Origin: Bacteroides oleiciplenus YIT 12058 | GTDB lineage: Bacteria > Bacteroidota > Bacteroidia > Bacteroidales > Bacteroidaceae | Length of the DNA stretch: 64,000 bases | Direction: 5' to 3' | Assembly: GCF_000315485.1 (NCBI RefSeq) | Contig: NZ_JH992940.1 | Coordinates: 310,001 to 374,000 of the forward strand | Shown here: positions 26,625-35,679 of the stretch, piece by piece | How positions within the stretch are numbered: the stretch's first letter is position 1 | Layout of the letters: the number at the start of each line of letters is the position of its first letter | Notes under the pieces: model-generated | Database searches by the model: none | Seen by the model: only the letters and a program-made list of their open reading frames with translations | What the model was told of the DNA's origin: nothing | Made by a program: the position numbers and the translations under genes

Positions 26625-27406
26625 ATATGTAGTTGTTTGTCAGGGCTGATAGTCAGATTCACGAGGTGATAAACAGAACTTTCCGGAACGCGGAGTGTTG
26701 CCTCGTAGTGATAACCTTTTCCGTCTACTCCCATGAAATTCATGTCAGTAAGGATCGTTTGTTTCAATTCTTCCTCTGGAAAGATGTCCGCAAATATCTT
26801 CTTGGTAATGTCTTTTCCGTATAGCAAGTTCCGTCCTTCGTACACACAGATATGTATTACGTTGTCATAATATACATTATCCATGCCGATACCTTCTTCA
26901 GAGTAGGCAGTCTTTATTACTTTCATTTGCGAGGGATTGATATAGACATAGCCCCGATATCTCGTACCTTTATATACTACTACACTATCTTTTTTCACCA
27001 CTTCCGGAATGTTAGGAGTGATTTCCGTTTCTTGGCTGGAAAATGCCAGTGTATCTTCCGGATTGTCCGACTTATACAACTTCACAATCTCATCAGAGAG
27101 ACTGTGGAACCAAAAACTATATTCCGTTTGCCGATCTATCTTATAAGCTATTGGTGTGTTTCCACGCACGTATATCGTATCGCGGATAACTTTAAAGTAA
27201 ACGGGCAGATTCTGTGGGTCGAGATAATAGATCGTATCACCGTTAATACGCATTAACGGTATATCCGTCTCGTCATCCAGCCATATACCTTGCAAAAGTC
27301 TTTTTGCGGTCAGGTCTTCCTTGTCGGAAGCCTCTCCGTTTTTAGCGTTGTTGCAAGAAGCCAGCATCATAACGAGCACCATGGAAATAGCACCCCACTT
27401 TATCAT
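26609..27406 (-). CDS. Lipoprotein of unknown function at the end of the polysaccharide locus
   Basis: The 265-residue product has a lipoprotein signal (lipobox MLASC, Cys18) and a KDLTAKRLLQGIWLDDETD segment, then alternating short beta strands. It resembles DUF4738-type Bacteroides lipoproteins in its opening, but I could not confirm that. It starts 24 bp after the ugd stop codon on the same strand with no visible promoter or terminator between, so it may be co-transcribed with the polysaccharide genes. Whether it has a role in the polysaccharide pathway is unknown. Confidence 0.75.
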   Translation of the reverse strand: MIKWGAISMVLVMMLASCNNAKNGEASDKEDLTAKRLLQGIWLDDETDIPLMRINGDTIYYLDPQNLPVYFKVIRDTIYVRGNTPIAYKIDRQTEYSFWFHSLSDEIVKLYKSDNPEDTLAFSSQETEITPNIPEVVKKDSVVVYKGTRYRGYVYINPSQMKVIKTAYSEEGIGMDNVYYDNVIHICVYEGRNLLYGKDITKKIFADIFPEEELKQTILTDMNFMGVDGKGYHYEATLRVPESSVYHLVNLTISPDKQLHIKMVE

Positions 27407-27430
27407 AACTCCCTCTGTTTTGTTAAATTC

Positions 27431-28744
27431 TTAATGTCCAATGCAATGGTAAGCAAAACCTTGCTCTTCCATATCTTTTTTATCATAGATATTACGTCCG
27501 TCCAGCACTACAGCCTGCTCCATAGTTTTCTTGATAACTGCCCACGACGGCAAGCGGAATTCTTTCCATTCCGTAACCAGCATCATGGCATCGGCATCAA
27601 GTACGGCATCATACATATCCTTTGCATAATATATGCTTTCACCTATTCGGCGGCGACATTCGTCCATTGCAGCAGGATCGTAAGCACGCACTTTACATCC
27701 GACTTTCAGCAATTTGTCTATCAAGACCAGTGAGGGTGCTTCGCGCATATCGTCGGTTTCCGGTTTGAAAGCCAATCCCCACAAGGCGATGGTCTTACCT
27801 TTCAGGTCATTATTGAAATGCTTACAGAGTTTTTCGAAGAGAATACTTTTCTGCAATTCATTCACTTCCTCTACAGCATGGAGCACGCGCATCTGATAAC
27901 CGTTCAACTCAGCAGTCTTGATAAGCGCTTTTACGTCTTTAGGGAAACAAGAACCGCCATAGCCGATGCCCGGATACAGGAATTTGCGTCCGATACGGGT
28001 GTCCGAACCAATACCGCTACGCACCATATTGACGTCTGCACCTACCAGTTCGCAAAGATTGGCAATATCGTTCATGAAACTGATGCGGGTGGCAAGCATT
28101 GAGTTGGCTGCATATTTGGTCATTTCGGCAGATGGAATATCCATGAAGATGACGCGGAAGTTATTCAGCAAGAACGGCTTGTAGAGCTTACTCATTAACT
28201 TCTTTGCACGTTCAGACTCCACTCCCACTACTACGCGGTCGGGACTCATGAAATCATTGATGGCATTGCCCTCTTTCAGAAATTCGGGATTGGAAGCTAC
28301 ATCGAATTGAATGCTAACACCCCGTTTATCCAATTCTTCCTGAATGGTGGCACGCACCTTCTTTGCCGTACCTACGGGAACGGTACTCTTTGTAACTACC
28401 AGCATGTACTTCTGCATATTCCGTCCGATGGTGCGGGCAACTTCGAGCACATAGCTAAGGTCAGCACTCCCATCTTCATCGGGCGGAGTACCAACAGCAC
28501 TGAAAACGACTTCCACTTCGTTCAGGCAACTTTCCAGGGAAGTCGTGAAGTGCAGGCGATCTGCTTTTACATTGCGGTTCACCATCTCTTCCAAGCCACT
28601 CTCATAGATAGGAATGATACCTTTCTTCAGTGCTTCTATTTTCTCACTGTTGGTGTCTACACAAATAACGTTGACACCGATTTCTGCAAAACAGGTTCCG
28701 GTCACCAGACCGACGTACCCTGTACCGACAATAGCTATTTTCAT
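27431..28744 (-). CDS. ugd: UDP-glucose 6-dehydrogenase
   Basis: The 437-residue enzyme has the N-terminal NAD-binding motif GTGYVGLVTGTCFAEIG, the central STVPVGTA and SNPEFLKEGNAI segments and the catalytic Cys266 in GYGGSCFPKD. It oxidises UDP-glucose twice to UDP-glucuronate, a precursor for acidic sugars in capsules. The family also includes UDP-ManNAc and GDP-Man dehydrogenases; the FLKEGNAI and GYGGSCFPKD forms favour the UDP-glucose type. It lies at the downstream end of the polysaccharide locus, so the polymer or its precursors probably contain hexuronic acid. Confidence 0.93.
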   Translation of the reverse strand: MKIAIVGTGYVGLVTGTCFAEIGVNVICVDTNSEKIEALKKGIIPIYESGLEEMVNRNVKADRLHFTTSLESCLNEVEVVFSAVGTPPDEDGSADLSYVLEVARTIGRNMQKYMLVVTKSTVPVGTAKKVRATIQEELDKRGVSIQFDVASNPEFLKEGNAINDFMSPDRVVVGVESERAKKLMSKLYKPFLLNNFRVIFMDIPSAEMTKYAANSMLATRISFMNDIANLCELVGADVNMVRSGIGSDTRIGRKFLYPGIGYGGSCFPKDVKALIKTAELNGYQMRVLHAVEEVNELQKSILFEKLCKHFNNDLKGKTIALWGLAFKPETDDMREAPSLVLIDKLLKVGCKVRAYDPAAMDECRRRIGESIYYAKDMYDAVLDADAMMLVTEWKEFRLPSWAVIKKTMEQAVVLDGRNIYDKKDMEEQGFAYHCIGH

Positions 28745-28753
28745 ATTCTATTA

Positions 28754-29299
28754 TTAAAAATATTCCGCATCCCGGAAGAGCGGGGCATCTTTATCTTTGG
28801 GGGATAATAATAATCGTTCTTCGGCAACAGGCCAGTCTATGCCTATTGTGTCATCATTGAAACGAATGGATGCTTCTACTTGTGGGGCATACGCATTATC
28901 CACTTTATATGTAAAAATAGCTTCGTCGCTGAGTACTAGAAAGCCGTGTGCAAATCCACGGGGAATGAAGAATTGGCGTTTATTCTCTTCGCTCAGTTCC
29001 ACGCTGACATACTTACCGAACGTTGGAGATGATTGACGTAAATCTACCGCCACATCCAGCACTCTCCCTTTTATGACACGCACTAGTTTGGCCTGACAAT
29101 ATTCTCCTTTTTGATAGTGCAATCCGCGCAACACGCCGAAAGAGGATTTCGACTCGTTGTCCTGAATAAAATGAACGTCCCCGACGTGCGCTTTGAATTC
29201 CTCTTCTTTAAAGGCTTCCATAAAATAACCGCGTTCGTCACGAAACACTTTCGGTTCAATCAGCCATACACCATCAATTTCCGTTTGTATATAATTCAT
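28754..29299 (-). CDS. rfbC: dTDP-4-dehydrorhamnose 3,5-epimerase (RmlC family)
   Basis: The 181-residue cupin protein has the RmlC signature: FRDERGYFMEAF at the start, GVLRGLHYQ with base His61, VDLRQSSPTFGKYVSVELS, and the PRGFAHGFLVLSD loop. Length matches the family (about 185). It epimerises the dTDP-4-keto-6-deoxyglucose intermediate on the way to dTDP-L-rhamnose, or a related sugar if the product is dTDP-fucose or other. Genes for RmlA, RmlB and RmlD are not in this window, so they must be elsewhere. It is 4 bp downstream of the Wzi-like gene and 9 bp upstream of ugd. Confidence 0.93.
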   Translation of the reverse strand: MNYIQTEIDGVWLIEPKVFRDERGYFMEAFKEEEFKAHVGDVHFIQDNESKSSFGVLRGLHYQKGEYCQAKLVRVIKGRVLDVAVDLRQSSPTFGKYVSVELSEENKRQFFIPRGFAHGFLVLSDEAIFTYKVDNAYAPQVEASIRFNDDTIGIDWPVAEERLLLSPKDKDAPLFRDAEYF

Positions 29300-29303
29300 C
29301 TTC

Positions 29304-30740
29304 TTAGAATTTTTTTCGTACTTTCAGTTGGCAACCAAAATTGTCGCCATATATTTCTCCCATGTCAAAAGCGATGGAAGCATTGAACTGCCATCCCTTC
29401 CATTTTCGGGGAGAATAGAAAACTGATGCAAAAGTAGAAAAATTTTCTAATATATCGGGTATAGGTTTGAAAGGAGTTCCCCAAGTTTTATTATATGATA
29501 GTTTTGCGAGATAAGTCCACTCGGCACTGATGTCTCCGCTCCAACCCACATGCATTGCCCGGATACGGTTGTATTTGAAGGCCATATCGCCATCTTTGTT
29601 GTAGATGGGAGATGCAACCAAGGGATTTCCCATCGCCATTCCCCAGTGCACCCAACCGGGATACCAGTCATTATTATAATAGTTGTCAGCTCCGCCTGTT
29701 TTTTCCACTACCGTGAAATCCACTCCATGCATCGGGCCGCTTTGATTGGTAGTCTGATAATATTCCAGTACAAAGCCATTGATGGCTTGTCGGTGGTTGG
29801 ATTTATATTCAATTCCCCACAAACCATCAAAACCATTTAATTTCCCCATTCCACTGAAATCATCGTAATAATTTTCCAGATAGGCACTTATGGAAAAGTC
29901 GTCGTGACGGTAGGTCATACGGATATGCTCGCTACCCATGAAATTGCCTTGGTAAGCTATTTGCTCTCCTTCCGGACTGCTGTCATCTCCACGACTGGGG
30001 ATGAATACTTTGAAATAATCTTTCCAGCTATTTCCTAAATCTCCTGCATCCATTCCGGCACTTTTATAGCCACCGAATTGTACATCCAGACTCATGCCTA
30101 CATCCAGTTGCCATTTACCTTGCGGCACACCGATGCGAAGGAAGCCGCTTTTGTGGTGATACTTAATACTTTTGGTATACCAATAATCCTCTCCTACCTG
30201 TTTCTTTTGATAATTGTTGTCAGTAAACCATCCGTATGAAATTTCTGCTTTCATGGCAAGCCTCGGGAGTATCTGTACATATTCAGGAAGCCCTATCCAT
30301 ACTTGCGGAATGGGTCTTGCATTGCCCGACCAGGTTAATCCGCCACTGCTCAATTGTTGGTTTAATAATGGAGAGTCATTTTCTTTACTACCAACAAGTA
30401 ATCCTATCCATTTGTACCGGATGTCCGCATAGCCTTGTTGCAGTACAAAGGTAGATGTGAAACCAGAAGCTACTGCCATATCCAAGCCACCTTCAAGACG
30501 CCAATTACGAAGTGTATCCGTATAAAAAGCTCCTCCTCTTAGGTAAGTATTATTGTCGATTGAGGAAAAACCATGTTGGTTGCTTACTTGCCATAGAGGA
30601 GTATTCTCGCCTGTGTGGGCGGAGACACCATATTCTACAAAAGAAGATAAATTTTGCCGTTTCCACCCATTTTGCGCCTTTACTGCCAATCCGGTAGAAC
30701 AGCAAAATAGAATAGCAAGAATATGACAGACTGTACGCAT
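29304..30740 (-). CDS. Wzi-family capsule assembly outer membrane protein
   Basis: The 478-residue product has a signal peptide (about 1-22, ending VKAQ) and a series of amphipathic beta strands ending in a C-terminal aromatic residue, with the GAFYTDTLRNWRLEGGLDMAVASGF and VEYGVSAHTGENTPLW segments of capsule assembly Wzi proteins. Wzi is an 18-strand outer membrane barrel with lectin activity that holds capsule on the cell surface. Its presence argues that the locus makes a cell-attached capsule or related surface glycan rather than only a lipid-linked O-antigen. The gene is tightly packed between the initiating transferase and rfbC. Confidence 0.9.
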   Translation of the reverse strand: MRTVCHILAILFCCSTGLAVKAQNGWKRQNLSSFVEYGVSAHTGENTPLWQVSNQHGFSSIDNNTYLRGGAFYTDTLRNWRLEGGLDMAVASGFTSTFVLQQGYADIRYKWIGLLVGSKENDSPLLNQQLSSGGLTWSGNARPIPQVWIGLPEYVQILPRLAMKAEISYGWFTDNNYQKKQVGEDYWYTKSIKYHHKSGFLRIGVPQGKWQLDVGMSLDVQFGGYKSAGMDAGDLGNSWKDYFKVFIPSRGDDSSPEGEQIAYQGNFMGSEHIRMTYRHDDFSISAYLENYYDDFSGMGKLNGFDGLWGIEYKSNHRQAINGFVLEYYQTTNQSGPMHGVDFTVVEKTGGADNYYNNDWYPGWVHWGMAMGNPLVASPIYNKDGDMAFKYNRIRAMHVGWSGDISAEWTYLAKLSYNKTWGTPFKPIPDILENFSTFASVFYSPRKWKGWQFNASIAFDMGEIYGDNFGCQLKVRKKF

Positions 30741-30744
30741 AGGC

Positions 30745-31365
30745 TTATCGGAATATAATTTTCAGAGTGTTAAGCATGATTTTCAGATCCAGTGCAAATG
30801 ACCAATGTTCAATATACCAAATATCATATTCCACTCTTTTTTTCATTTTATCCAATTTCTCCGTTTCTCCACGCAGGTTGTGTATCTGCGCCCAACCAGT
30901 TATCCCCGGTTTTACCAGCAATCTCTTGTTATAGTCAGGGATGATGCCGCAATATTGTTCCGTGTGTATCAGCATATGGGGCCGGGGACCTACTATCGAC
31001 ATGTCTCCGATGAGCACGTTCCAAAACTGGGGTAATTCATCAATGCTGGTAACACGCAGGATACGTCCGAATGGAGTGATACGGGGATCATCATCATATG
31101 CTTGTTGGGTATCTGCTTTACAGTTAGGCAACATGGAACGAAATTTGTAACAGGTAAATTCCCGACCGCACTGCCCATTTCTCTTTTGAGAAAATATGAT
31201 GTTACCGGGCATTTTAATCTTGATACAACATCCTATAATGATATATGCCCATGGATATATCAGAATCAAGACTATGGATGCAAACACGATATCTAATGTA
31301 CGTTTAAGAATTCTATTGCATTTCCGTTGCAGCGGAAAATGATATGATGGATAATGTATATTCAT
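30745..31365 (-). CDS. Polyprenyl-phosphate sugar-1-phosphate transferase (initiating, WcaJ/WbaP C-terminal type)
   Basis: This 206-residue enzyme has one membrane anchor (about 20-50, LDIVFASIVLILIYPW), then the conserved core: RNGQCGREFTCYKFRSM, PFGRILRVTSIDELPQFWNVL, GDMSIVGPRPH and KPGITGWAQ. It lacks the four extra helices and CoA-binding-like domain of full WcaJ, as is usual for small phosphoglycosyl transferases. It starts repeat-unit synthesis by loading a sugar phosphate onto undecaprenyl phosphate. The sugar (glucose, galactose or an amino sugar) is not readable from the sequence. Confidence 0.93.
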   Translation of the reverse strand: MNIHYPSYHFPLQRKCNRILKRTLDIVFASIVLILIYPWAYIIIGCCIKIKMPGNIIFSQKRNGQCGREFTCYKFRSMLPNCKADTQQAYDDDPRITPFGRILRVTSIDELPQFWNVLIGDMSIVGPRPHMLIHTEQYCGIIPDYNKRLLVKPGITGWAQIHNLRGETEKLDKMKKRVEYDIWYIEHWSFALDLKIMLNTLKIIFR

Positions 31366-31422
31366 GCTAAAATATTACAATACTTTTGATTAATAGAACG
31401 GTAAATCTGATTCTATATTGCT

Positions 31423-32520
31423 TTAGATAATCAAAGAATCATAAATTTCTTTAGTCTGCCGGGCAATATTATTCCAGTCATATGATGATAGGTTATAAGT
31501 AATCCGTTCAGCCTGAATACTTTCTATTTTCTTTTCTAATGTTTGCTGCAGGCTGGCAAGATTACCATTTTTGAAGTAACATTCATCCGGCAATCCTATT
31601 TCCTTGTTGGCAGGTATGTCGCTTGCAAGTATAGGACATCCATAACTCATAGCTTCGAGCAATGCGATTGGCAATCCTTCATGAGTCGATGGTAATACAA
31701 ATATCCGGGCATATGCATATAATTGTGCTAATTTGTCTCCTTTTATAAATCCGGTCAAAAGTATATTTTCCTCTCTTTGGCATATCCCTTTTAGTTTTTG
31801 GGCATATTCATCCTGATGATCGGCATCACCGGCTATTACTAACTTTACGGAGGACGGAGACAGCTCTTTGAATGCTTCAACCAGCTTGTCGAATCCTTTT
31901 TCTTTTACCAGACGGCCAACAGCTAGAATATAAGAGTATTCGGTTAACCCCAGACTGTGAAGATAGCCTGTATCAGATATCTCGGTGCTTACATTGACTC
32001 CGTTATGTATTACAGTGATATTGTTTTTCGATGAATATTGTTGCTGTATCATATTCCGTATATGCTCTGAAATCACGATCACATGGTTTGCATAACGTAT
32101 ACCGGCCTTTTCTCCCGTCCGAAGTATCCATTTGGCAAATGCTCCCCATTTTTCCCGGTTATAATCCGGACCGTGATGTGTTACTATCGCCTTCATTCCT
32201 AACATACGTACAATAGGGGTCATCAGCGCCGGGCCTACTGCATGGATGTGTACTATGTCCGCTCCCACTTTTCGAGCATACAATACGGCCAGAAACGTAT
32301 GTAAGAAAGCTTCCAGATGCTTGTTTCGAGGCACTTTTATGTCTTTTATTGTAACTTGTTTATAGCTTTTTACGGTATGGTCTGTTGCATAGCCTGGACG
32401 ACGAACTACAATCACTTCATGTTGTTCATCTGCAATTAAAGGATATAGTTCTTCGCAATGGGTCTCTACTCCTCCTTGTATGCCGGGAATACCTCTGGTA
32501 CCTGTAACTACGATTTTCAT
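31423..32520 (-). CDS. Glycosyltransferase family 4
   Basis: The 365-residue GT-B fold enzyme begins TGTRGIPGIQGGVETHCEELYP and carries the C-terminal donor-binding EGLPIALLEAMSYGCPILASDIPANKEIG (split here as EGLPIALLEAM and CPILASD) with the E-x7-E pair of retaining GT4 enzymes. It transfers a sugar from a nucleotide donor to the lipid-linked repeat unit in the cytoplasm. It is 4 bp after the radical SAM gene and 57 bp before the initiating transferase. Donor and linkage unknown. Confidence 0.92.
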   Translation of the reverse strand: MKIVVTGTRGIPGIQGGVETHCEELYPLIADEQHEVIVVRRPGYATDHTVKSYKQVTIKDIKVPRNKHLEAFLHTFLAVLYARKVGADIVHIHAVGPALMTPIVRMLGMKAIVTHHGPDYNREKWGAFAKWILRTGEKAGIRYANHVIVISEHIRNMIQQQYSSKNNITVIHNGVNVSTEISDTGYLHSLGLTEYSYILAVGRLVKEKGFDKLVEAFKELSPSSVKLVIAGDADHQDEYAQKLKGICQREENILLTGFIKGDKLAQLYAYARIFVLPSTHEGLPIALLEAMSYGCPILASDIPANKEIGLPDECYFKNGNLASLQQTLEKKIESIQAERITYNLSSYDWNNIARQTKEIYDSLII

Positions 32521-32524
32521 TCTT

Positions 32525-33538
32525 TTAGCCTTTCAGATTTATAGGGTGTCCCATTGCGGACTGTATTTTTTGATGTAACACCCATCGTAATGGGATGGTA
32601 ATATATTTCTTCATTACTGGAGCGGCGGTGCCTACCATCCAGCAATTCTTGGGGCATTTACGTACGTAGTCTCTGACACGCTCGGCCTGTTCACTTCTCC
32701 ATAAGTCCTGAAAAGAAGACATTGTGCGGACGTTTCCCATGCTTTCTTTCCAGTATTTACTTTCTAATCCATTGCATGGATACACATCGCCATAAGGAGT
32801 TACAAAGAAGTTTACCAGTCCGGCTTCACAAGGAAGCAAACGTGGTTTTCCCTGTATATAATTTATTAATCCCCAATTGAAGTAAGCGCGAAACCAAGCT
32901 TTGGGATGTTTTTCTCTCAATTGCCATTCAATTAATTTGCCGAAGTTGCTGCAAACTTCTTCCTTATTGGTGAAAGTATTATCTGTTTTGTGGAAGTAAT
33001 ACGAATTATGCAAAGCAGCAGTTGCAAATTCCATACCGAGTGAACGTGACAAACGATAGAGAGAAAGCATATCAGTCGAATTAGAATCGGAAACCGTAAT
33101 GCCGAAGCCTATATCTTTGATACCCATTTCTTTTAATCGCAATAAAGTACGTATTCCTCTATCAAATCCACCTTGACGTCCTCTAAGTTCATCATTCTTT
33201 TGAGATAATCCCTCGATACTGATGCGTATTCCTATATTGGGAAATTTCTCAGCCAGATGAATAATGCGTTCTTCATACCATCCCGAAGTTGAAATAACAA
33301 CACGTTGAGACTTGCGGAATGCTACTTCCACTATCTCCTCCAAATCCTCCCGGATGAATGGTTCTCCGCCGGTTATATTAATGAATTTCACTTTAGGTAG
33401 TTTCTCTATCTCTGCAGGAGTAATTTCCTTATCTTTATGGGTCGGATTTTGCCAGATATTACACATTTGGCACTGCATAGGGCAGCGGTATGTGACGATA
33501 ATACACATATCAGTAGGTGAGCTAATGTCTGATTTCAT
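32525..33538 (-). CDS. Radical SAM protein with SPASM/Twitch-like C-terminus in a polysaccharide locus
   Basis: The 337-residue protein has the radical SAM cluster motif CPMQCQMC (Cys19, Cys23, Cys26), GGEP motif ITGGEPFIRED and a TIM-barrel core. The C-terminal half has LPCEAG, VYPCNGLE and CPKNCWM, cysteines placed like those binding an auxiliary FeS cluster in SPASM/Twitch proteins. Many such enzymes modify peptides, but this one is flanked by glycosyltransferases, so a sugar- or lipid-linked substrate is possible. It lies 4 bp upstream of the GT4 gene and 39 bp after the next one, in the same operon. Family sure; substrate unknown. Confidence 0.92.
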   Translation of the reverse strand: MKSDISSPTDMCIIVTYRCPMQCQMCNIWQNPTHKDKEITPAEIEKLPKVKFINITGGEPFIREDLEEIVEVAFRKSQRVVISTSGWYEERIIHLAEKFPNIGIRISIEGLSQKNDELRGRQGGFDRGIRTLLRLKEMGIKDIGFGITVSDSNSTDMLSLYRLSRSLGMEFATAALHNSYYFHKTDNTFTNKEEVCSNFGKLIEWQLREKHPKAWFRAYFNWGLINYIQGKPRLLPCEAGLVNFFVTPYGDVYPCNGLESKYWKESMGNVRTMSSFQDLWRSEQAERVRDYVRKCPKNCWMVGTAAPVMKKYITIPLRWVLHQKIQSAMGHPINLKG

Positions 33539-33577
33539 GTATATATAAAATTAATAGGTTTACAAAATTAGTACTTT

Positions 33578-34774
33578 TCACTCTCTTTCTGCTATTTGAA
33601 GCCACTTTTGGTAATATCGTTTATCGGAAAAACGCCGGAGTGAAGTAGCCGCCAGACTACCCCGATGTATAGAAGTTGCAGAAGCAAACATTTCGGTAAT
33701 GAGTGTTGGCAATTCATTATCCCGCTCAAAGAGACAATTACATTTGTCGGTTTCCAATAGTTCCGGAATGCCGCCGATGTTTCTGCCTAATACGGGAGTA
33801 CCATAGCACAGAGATTCGATGACGCTAAGAGGATTGTTTTCATACCAGATAGAAGGAATTACGGTAAATGATACCTTCTTTAAAAGCTCTGCAATATCTT
33901 TAGAAGCCAAATGTCCAAGAAAGACAATATTATCTGCTGTATATTTTCGTACCAAATCATTCTTTAAAGGTCCTGTACCAGCAATATATAATGTATAAGG
34001 TAATTGAGTAGCAGCTTTTAAGAGTGGTTCTACCCCTTTTTCTTCTGATAAACGTCCGATATAAGCATAGGAATTTTCCCGTTCGTAACCGGACGGATTT
34101 ACATCGGATTTGATTTGCTTTTCTGATATGAAATTGTGAATAATTTGTAGTTTCTCAGCCGAATATCCTCCCTGTTGCATTTTCTCTGCCATAAAACGAC
34201 TGGGACAAATAAATGTATCTGTCCATTCCATAAGTTTTTTCTTATTCCAGTTTTTAGCTTCTGCCCAAGCTAAAATGCTTGCCGGCAGATTATCTTTCAT
34301 GCATTTACGGAGTATTGCATTCTTTTTATTGAAAAAACAGGCCTCGCATACTTCTCCCTTACATAGACAATTATATGCCGGGCATAGCAACTTGTAATCA
34401 TGCAGTGTCCAGATAACCTTGATTCCCTGTTCGTGCGCAAGTCGGGCAACCAGAGGAGAAAGATAAGAGTGAATATTATTCAGATGCACAATGTCCGGTT
34501 GAAAATCTTTTAAGAGTTCTTTAAAACCTTCTTTTACTCCTGTACCCCATAAAATACGCTTGGCGGCTTTTATTTTTCCGGATAGGCTTGCTGAAGAGAA
34601 GTTGATTTCTTTTGCAAAAAAAGGTTTGTCTTTATCCTGTATGTTTTCCGGATAATCCATAGCATAAAAGCGTACCGTATGCCCCGCTTCGCGCAGCATC
34701 TGGCCAAGGTTCAGGGTATGAATACAATCACCTCCCCGGGGATAAAGGAACTTATTGACAAGAAGAATTTTCAT
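33578..34774 (-). CDS. Glycosyltransferase family 4
   Basis: The 398-residue GT-B enzyme starts MKILLVNKFLYPRGGDCIHT, with a glycine-rich acceptor loop, a cysteine-rich insert near residues 127-155 (CPAYNCLCKGEVCEACFF), the donor-side motif YIGRLSEEKGVEPLLKA and the E-x7-E segment NPLSVIESLCYGTPVLGRNIGG. It probably adds one residue to the capsule repeat. The cysteine cluster is a known feature of a GT4 subgroup in which it may bind zinc. Preceded by GT2 gene (11 bp away). Donor unknown. Confidence 0.92.
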   Translation of the reverse strand: MKILLVNKFLYPRGGDCIHTLNLGQMLREAGHTVRFYAMDYPENIQDKDKPFFAKEINFSSASLSGKIKAAKRILWGTGVKEGFKELLKDFQPDIVHLNNIHSYLSPLVARLAHEQGIKVIWTLHDYKLLCPAYNCLCKGEVCEACFFNKKNAILRKCMKDNLPASILAWAEAKNWNKKKLMEWTDTFICPSRFMAEKMQQGGYSAEKLQIIHNFISEKQIKSDVNPSGYERENSYAYIGRLSEEKGVEPLLKAATQLPYTLYIAGTGPLKNDLVRKYTADNIVFLGHLASKDIAELLKKVSFTVIPSIWYENNPLSVIESLCYGTPVLGRNIGGIPELLETDKCNCLFERDNELPTLITEMFASATSIHRGSLAATSLRRFSDKRYYQKWLQIAERE

Positions 34775-34785
34775 TGCTGATATAT

Positions 34786-35679
34786 TTATTTAGACCACAT
34801 TTTTATTGGCTTTATAAAGTTAGTATATGATATTTCAGACTTTATTTTAATGCAATAATAGAGACAACCATATAGATTAATACATAAAGATTTTGAGGCG
34901 AACCTATGAGCTAATTTATAGATTATAAGCTGCTTTCTGTTCTCGATACCCAAACTTTCAAATAGCTTTAGCAGAGATCGAAAATACAAATATCGTCTTT
35001 TGATAAATTTGAATATCTTGAATATTTTCTTTTGTTTTCTGTGGTTAAGGAGTGTCATGGAGTCGTTATGCCTTCTCCAAAGGACCAGAGGATCAGAAAT
35101 ATACACTATACTATTGCGATATGCTGCCGAAATAGCCAACCACCAATCATAATAAACATCAAAGTTCCATTCGTGAATTTCATTAATAAACTCTTTTTTT
35201 ATCAACATCCGGTGTCCTGAGATTATATTATTGAACATGATATCTTCAATCTGATTCTCAGGTATAGAAGAATCACATTCAAAGGTTTGGTCTTTAAAAC
35301 CGGAGATAGACCCAGAGAAAGGTATGGCATTGCTATAGGCAAGCACATGATTTCCTATCTCTTTCATCATAACTTCTATTTTTTCAGGAAACCATATGTC
35401 ATCCTGGTCTGAAATAGCGATGTAATCGCCTGATGCCATATCCATCAATCGCTTAAAATTGTAGTTGACTCCATGATGTTTATCATCCGGATTGATGATT
35501 TTGATATTCTTATATTTATGTGCGTAATTATTCAGAATAGTCATTGTGTTATCCGTACTTCCATCGTCTCCTACGAGTAGTTCATGGATAGGATAAGTCT
35601 GAGCAAAGATGGAATCTAATTGCTCTTCAATATATTTCTCACCATTATATGATGCGAGTATGACTGATACTGTTTTCAT
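34786..35679 (-). CDS. Glycosyltransferase family 2
   Basis: The 297-residue GT-A enzyme has the nucleotide-binding start VILASYNGEKYIEEQLDSI, GDDGSTDNT and the metal-binding AISDQDDIWFPEK (DxD), then a DYWLA-like acceptor region and a basic C-terminal tail (KIFKIFKFIKRRYLYFRSL) typical of rhamnosyl- or related transferases of this family. It adds one sugar by inversion. It overlaps the upstream glycosyltransferase gene by 4 bp (ATGA). AT-rich like its neighbours. Confidence 0.92.
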   Translation of the reverse strand: MKTVSVILASYNGEKYIEEQLDSIFAQTYPIHELLVGDDGSTDNTMTILNNYAHKYKNIKIINPDDKHHGVNYNFKRLMDMASGDYIAISDQDDIWFPEKIEVMMKEIGNHVLAYSNAIPFSGSISGFKDQTFECDSSIPENQIEDIMFNNIISGHRMLIKKEFINEIHEWNFDVYYDWWLAISAAYRNSIVYISDPLVLWRRHNDSMTLLNHRKQKKIFKIFKFIKRRYLYFRSLLKLFESLGIENRKQLIIYKLAHRFASKSLCINLYGCLYYCIKIKSEISYTNFIKPIKMWSK

